This document shows, piece by piece, positions 59,769-64,000 of a stretch of DNA of 64,000 bases. The notes under the pieces are model-generated. The model was not told the origin of the DNA. It saw only the letters and a program-made list of their open reading frames with translations, and did not search any database. The stretch is taken from contig OZ316891.1 of the NCBI GenBank assembly GCA_973895155.1, positions 27,156,001-27,220,000 on the forward strand, written 5' to 3'. Numbering within the stretch: the first letter of the stretch is position 1; each line of letters begins with the position of its first letter. A program made the position numbers and the translations under genes. Origin of the DNA: Marsupella aquatica. Lineage: Eukaryota; Marchantiophyta.

Positions 59769-61166
59769 CCTTGCAGCATTTCATGTTACTTTCATTAAAC
59801 CTTGGCTTGATTGTCACATCTTACATGCTTAGTTAACTCGATCTTCCTTGTTGCAGCTCATACAACTTATTTTGACACATTTTGCTCCTTGCTAAGAGTT
59901 CCTCATTGCTATTGAAGAGATTTTGTCTTTGTGTCTCAGACTTAGTGCATGGTTACAATATGTTAAAGATAATACATTCATCTGTTTCCACATCAATATG
60001 CACTTGAAGTCCCTACAGGAAGTGGGACAATGATTGCATGTATTAGAGCAACCCTGGATAGACCCCTTGATTGGCTTGTACTCCAGGTGAATGTTTTTAA
60101 CTTTTTCAACAAAGTCTTTTTGGGTAGCCATATTTTGTGGATTGATATCAGAGTTGTGGTTACAGACCCATTGTGATCCCCCAAAATCCAAGAAGATAGT
60201 TTAAAGAAGGTGGTCACTAGTGTATTTTGGTATCAGCACCATGAGCTCCCAATCAACTGGACTGCAATATTATAAATAGCATTGCCAATAGATCTAAGGG
60301 TAAAATGTGATTACCCTAACTAAATACAGGTTGGGGGCAAAGAAAAGAGGGCCATAACTAGTCAGAAAGTGACATGTCCCCTGAAAGATATGTGAGGGGA
60401 GGATATATTCTGAAACTCTCACCAAATCATCAAACTGTTGTGATCAATTGAGACTTGTCCTTACTCCCTCTCCAACAATGAGCGGGGCAGTGAGTCAAAG
60501 AGTAGCATCAGGCGTTCATGCATTCAAGGGGAAGCGCTAGTGGAGGTTGTGGCTTCTGACTTAAGGTGCGCCCAAGGTGTGCGTGGTCCCAACGTGTTGT
60601 TTCTGCAGTACGTCAATTATTTTTTTGTCATTGTCTGGGGCCCATAGACACTAGTTTGAGAATCACAGGTGATCTCAAGGAACTAGTGGATCCACATGAA
60701 GTGGACGGCGAGAGCCACTAGAGGGTTTAGTGAGAGAGCCGAAGTGAGAGCCGAAGTGAGAGCCGAAGTTTGGTGCTCGGAGGTGAGTCGGAGGTGGGAG
60801 GGAGGAGATGCGTTGTTCGCGAGAGTAGGTAAGCCGAGGGCGCGGAAGGAGGGGCAAGGGAGCAAAGACTTGAAGATTAAATCTCTAGAAATCTCTACAT
60901 GAAATCTGTTTTGAAAGACTCCTTCCTTTCCTGATCGAGATCTTCGGAATCCGCATAAACGTTGCAAGAAGCTCAATTGCTGCGGAGGCAACGAAGCCGG
61001 GAGCGATGTGGATGGTTATTCCGCTGCAGAGCCGGAGATTTCTTCTTCTGACTTTTTGGATTAGTGGCTCGAAAGGCACGAGTGGAATTGGAGGTCAGTG
61101 ATGACGCCCTGAATTTTGGCCCTCCTATGCTTCTGAGAACAATTTCGGCAGTAGGATTCTTCTGAA
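59769..61166. other. Intergenic and presumed ECD promoter/leader
   Basis: Minus-strand frames at 60217-59993 and 60191-59892 are open but not recognisable; they may be further transposon debris. From about 60680 the sequence is G/A-rich and probably the promoter and leader of the following gene. It includes three perfect copies of GAGAGCCGAAGT at 60734-60769. Confidence 0.45.
60734..60769 (+). repeat. 12-bp tandem repeat, three perfect copies
   Basis: GAGAGCCGAAGT repeated three times, about 400 bp upstream of the ECD start codon. Confidence 0.9.
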
Positions 61167-64000
61167 ATGGAGGAGGACGATACAGTTTTCTACCGTGTAT
61201 ATCCAGAAATCGATGGCTTTGACATAAATCAACCAGCTTCATCAACATCCGTGCTAGAGCGGCTGGAGGAGTTCAAAGCTCGAAGCTTAGGCATTGCACG
61301 ACCCATTGCAGACGGCTACATCTGGCAGCACGAGCCCTTCAATCTGCGAGCATGTTCTTCAGCAGAGGAGTTTTTGTCATCTAGTAAGAGCTCGAAAGGA
61401 AGCAAGTCTGGGGAATTCTGGGAAAATGATAGCCTGTTGTCTGAACAAGAAGCTGCGGATGATTTTGTTCCTCACCTGGCTGGGAGGCAGAAATTCGGGG
61501 ACAATTTGGAGGATGAATGGTTTGTTGTGTATCTCCTCTTTGAAATATCTCGACGAATTCCGTCAGTATCGATCACAGTGAGGGACTCGGATGGCGAATT
61601 TTTGCTCATAGAGTCGGCATATTTCATTCCCAAGTGGCTGAAGCCTGATAACAGTCACAATCGTGTGTTTATACGCCAAGGCGCTGTTCATTTTGTGCCT
61701 CTTGCAAATGACACCCCCCGTATTCGAAAATCTTACGGAACTGCTTCCCTGAAGAAGTCATTGCTGGCACTAGCAGGAGATACAGATACCAGGGCACCGT
61801 CCGAGGTACAAAAGGTTATACTTGAGCGCATTGAAGGTTACCCCGAGAAAGCACAGAAGAATATTCACAGGGTTCGCTGTAAAGTTCCCCTCTCGGTCGC
61901 TCACATTTTAACGAATGAGCCGCAATTAATTTCTTTGGCTGTCGAGTCGTTTTACGTGCGTGACATCGATTCCATGAAGGTCGCTTCGGCAATGGAAACG
62001 TTCTACCCGAAGGGCAAGGATGGCGGAGTAGAGTTGGTGGACATTGTAGTGCGAATGTCGCGAGCGATGTACGCGCAGCTCGTGCAACAAGTCTTTCAGG
62101 CTCCTCGCAATTATCCAATGCCATCTCTCAACACGCCTGGTTTCAAAGAAGCAGAAATCGGTATGAAAATTACTGTCGGTTTTGAAATGATGTACTGGGA
62201 GCGTTCATCGTCGGAAGACGTCGATGGTGTTGCTCGTGAAAATATTGAGGATCGAGAAGACAGCGAGGGACAGATATTCAAGGGGAGCGAAGTTCCGAAA
62301 AATGATGTTGCATGGAAATATTACAGGGCCAGCTTGGAACAGAATGGTTACTTCAGGGGCCTGCTTGAGGGCTCCAAGGAATACCGCGACCTACTACAAG
62401 CCGCAGTTGCAAAGTATCGCAGCACCGACTTGTTCACCCGCGTGAGGTACATGCTTCTGCAGTTATTGTCGTTGCTTCAGGGTAGTGTTCCGTCACCTTT
62501 GAGTTGCTAGCGAGCGGGTGTATTTAATGTCGTTGCTGCCCTTGACTGTAGGTATTTGCTTGTGGAGGTTTCTTGAGAGATGTTCAAATTCGGTGTGTTG
62601 CTAATCCATGTGGAAATAAGGCAACAACCCCAGTGCTGATTCTAGTTAAGCTGACGATTCGCTGTCACTGGTGGCATATTTCGTGTTGTGACTTTCTCCT
62701 CGCTCGGATTGGTGTTTGTAGTACGGCCATGAATGCACCAGCGAAACGGATCGACGAATTGTTGTCCATGCCATACAGTCCCAGTGACTACTCGAGCGTA
62801 GGTTTGGAGCTGAGCGACGACGATCATTGGCTCTACAATGGGGAAGAAGATCTTACCGCTGCCTTGCTTGCGAGGCAAAAGGAAATGGATGTCTATGAAT
62901 CCAAGCAAGAAAAATCAGCCAAAACAACTTCTGATAGTGATAGAAACATGACATCAGAGGAGATGGAGATTGACCATGCTGCTGAAGTCGTGAGAAATGT
63001 GCAATCGTTTGTCAACAAGATGTCAAGTTTTGAAGGGGCTGAATTTCCCAGGAATGAGTAAGTTACAATTTAGGTCTCGTCCACCTTTCATTCAGTCTCC
63101 AGATTGAGGCTGTCCTTTCGATAGGATTATTATTAGAAACCATGCGGTCGGATAATGTTCAATAAAGCTAAGAAAGCTGCAGAGTGTCTAAACTTCCTTA
63201 GAATGGAACAAATAGCTTCTCATTCTCCGACTCATGTCTACTGGGCCTCTTGCAGCTGCATGTCATATATTGTCACCGACACCTATCACTCAGACCCACA
63301 CCAAACCCTGTCCACTCTTAAATGCACGTGAATGTGAATGGAAGGTCCATGGCACTCGTTGAGTTTGCATTCTATAGTAATTAGGGTTTATCAATAGCAA
63401 GGATCTAGTTAGTGTAAGCTGTTGTCTAAGGTTTAGTTCGACCAAATGCCAACTCATGTGTTCTGCAGTATCTTTTGTTGATCTCAGTGGGCATCGTTGG
63501 GGTTCTTTGCATCAGTGACGGAGATCTGGCTGATGACGAGGCGGTGGACATCGACATGAGGAAACTTCTGAAGGAAATGGGATCAGTGTTTAATGCCAAA
63601 GAAATTTCTAGTATGCTGTCGGGAGGGTTGGCTGATGAAGATACAGATGGTTCCTCAGATGCAGACCTAGGTAACATAATTGTCTGTCCGGTACATTAGG
63701 GCCTCGTAGAGCTAGTACGTAAATCAAGTAAAGCCTCAGAGTGATATCCCTGGTAGAATTTTTTGTCTGAAAATGGCACTTCGTATTTCTACAATATTGC
63801 CATTGGATAAGTGTTACTCGTTGCAAACTGACCAGCTCATCGAGGAAGGTGTATTGCTAATGGCATGTTTCGGAATGCTTCAGATGAGAGCGTCAGTGGC
63901 AGTGATAATGAGATGGATTCAGGCGAAACTGAAAATGGCAATGTGAAGGATACTTTCAGCAGTAGCGGAGCTCCTTCAAAAGAGAAAAGGAAAGAAGAAG
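61167..64000 (+). CDS. ECD: SGT1/Ecdysoneless (ECD) family protein, 3' end outside window
   Basis: Exons are 61167-62446, 62722-63057, 63516-63670 and 63884 onward, running off the window. The N terminus (MEEDDTVFYRVYPE) and the long first exon carry the conserved SGT1/ECD core: WQHEPFNLR, DEWFVVYLLFEISR, FLLIESAYFIPKWLKPDNS, NRVFIRQGAVHFVPL and AWKYYRASLEQNGYFRGLLEGSKEY. The second exon joins to give STAMNAPAKRIDELLSMPYS and DDDHWLYNGEEDL, a conserved acidic WLYNGEE motif. The exons after it are acidic and Ser-rich (ADDEAVDIDMRKLLKEMG). ECD proteins are implicated in splicing-factor (PRP8) handling, chaperone contacts and cell-cycle or transcription control in animals and yeast; the plant role is poorly defined. 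Phases agree at all three junctions. Confidence 0.94.

Overview
The window is nuclear DNA of a land plant. Its genes carry many short GT-AG introns, and it holds plant chromatin, trafficking and repair genes together with plant-type retrotransposons. Compact introns and a gene roughly every 8-12 kb would suit a bryophyte or lycophyte, but the species cannot be fixed from sequence alone. No tRNA, rRNA, CRISPR array or prokaryotic operon was seen. There is one 100-base run of N (37461-37560).

Six protein-coding genes could be assembled exon by exon, with phases that agree at every junction used. (1) 11018-15655 (+): a BAH-PHD histone reader of the EBS/SHL type. (2) 22252-18645 (-): a signal-peptide protein with one C2H2 zinc finger and a membrane anchor. 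(3) 28179-30639 (+): a RAB2/RABB GTPase. (4) 35831-34658 (-): a mitochondrial calcium uniporter (MCU) pore subunit. (5) 51355-44950 (-): RAD54, 21 exons. (6) 61167 to the window end (+): an SGT1/Ecdysoneless (ECD) protein, cut by the window edge. They look like unrelated housekeeping genes, not a cluster; neighbours are mostly convergent or divergent and separated by repeats.

The rest is repeat-rich. 1-3490 is a broken MULE-type DNA transposase gene with a SWIM zinc finger, surrounded by five copies of an interrupted palindrome. 4490-6404 is a LINE remnant with its reverse-transcriptase core deleted, followed by a degenerate U2 snRNA copy. 7815-9760 is an array of decayed, related repeat units. 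22.3-28.1 kb and 35.9-44.9 kb are low-gene stretches with tandem duplications, a terminal-inverted-repeat element (40265-40734), a wide inverted repeat (33634-34360) and dispersed repeat pairs. 52440-58934 is a young Ty1/copia retrotransposon with a 5-bp target duplication, nested inside the 3' end of a second LINE remnant.

The most interesting observation is in the BAH-PHD gene. The second half of the PHD finger is encoded twice, by two adjacent exons (14271-14403 and 14452-14593) with matching phases and complete zinc ligands, only 48 bases apart. Splicing both together would shift the frame to an early stop, so they look like mutually exclusive exons that would give one chromatin reader two alternative PHD fingers. 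Other notable points are an upstream copy of the RAD54 promoter and first exon, a C2H2 finger predicted to lie in the secretory lumen, and a copia element whose two LTRs differ mainly in the copy number of an 18-bp repeat.
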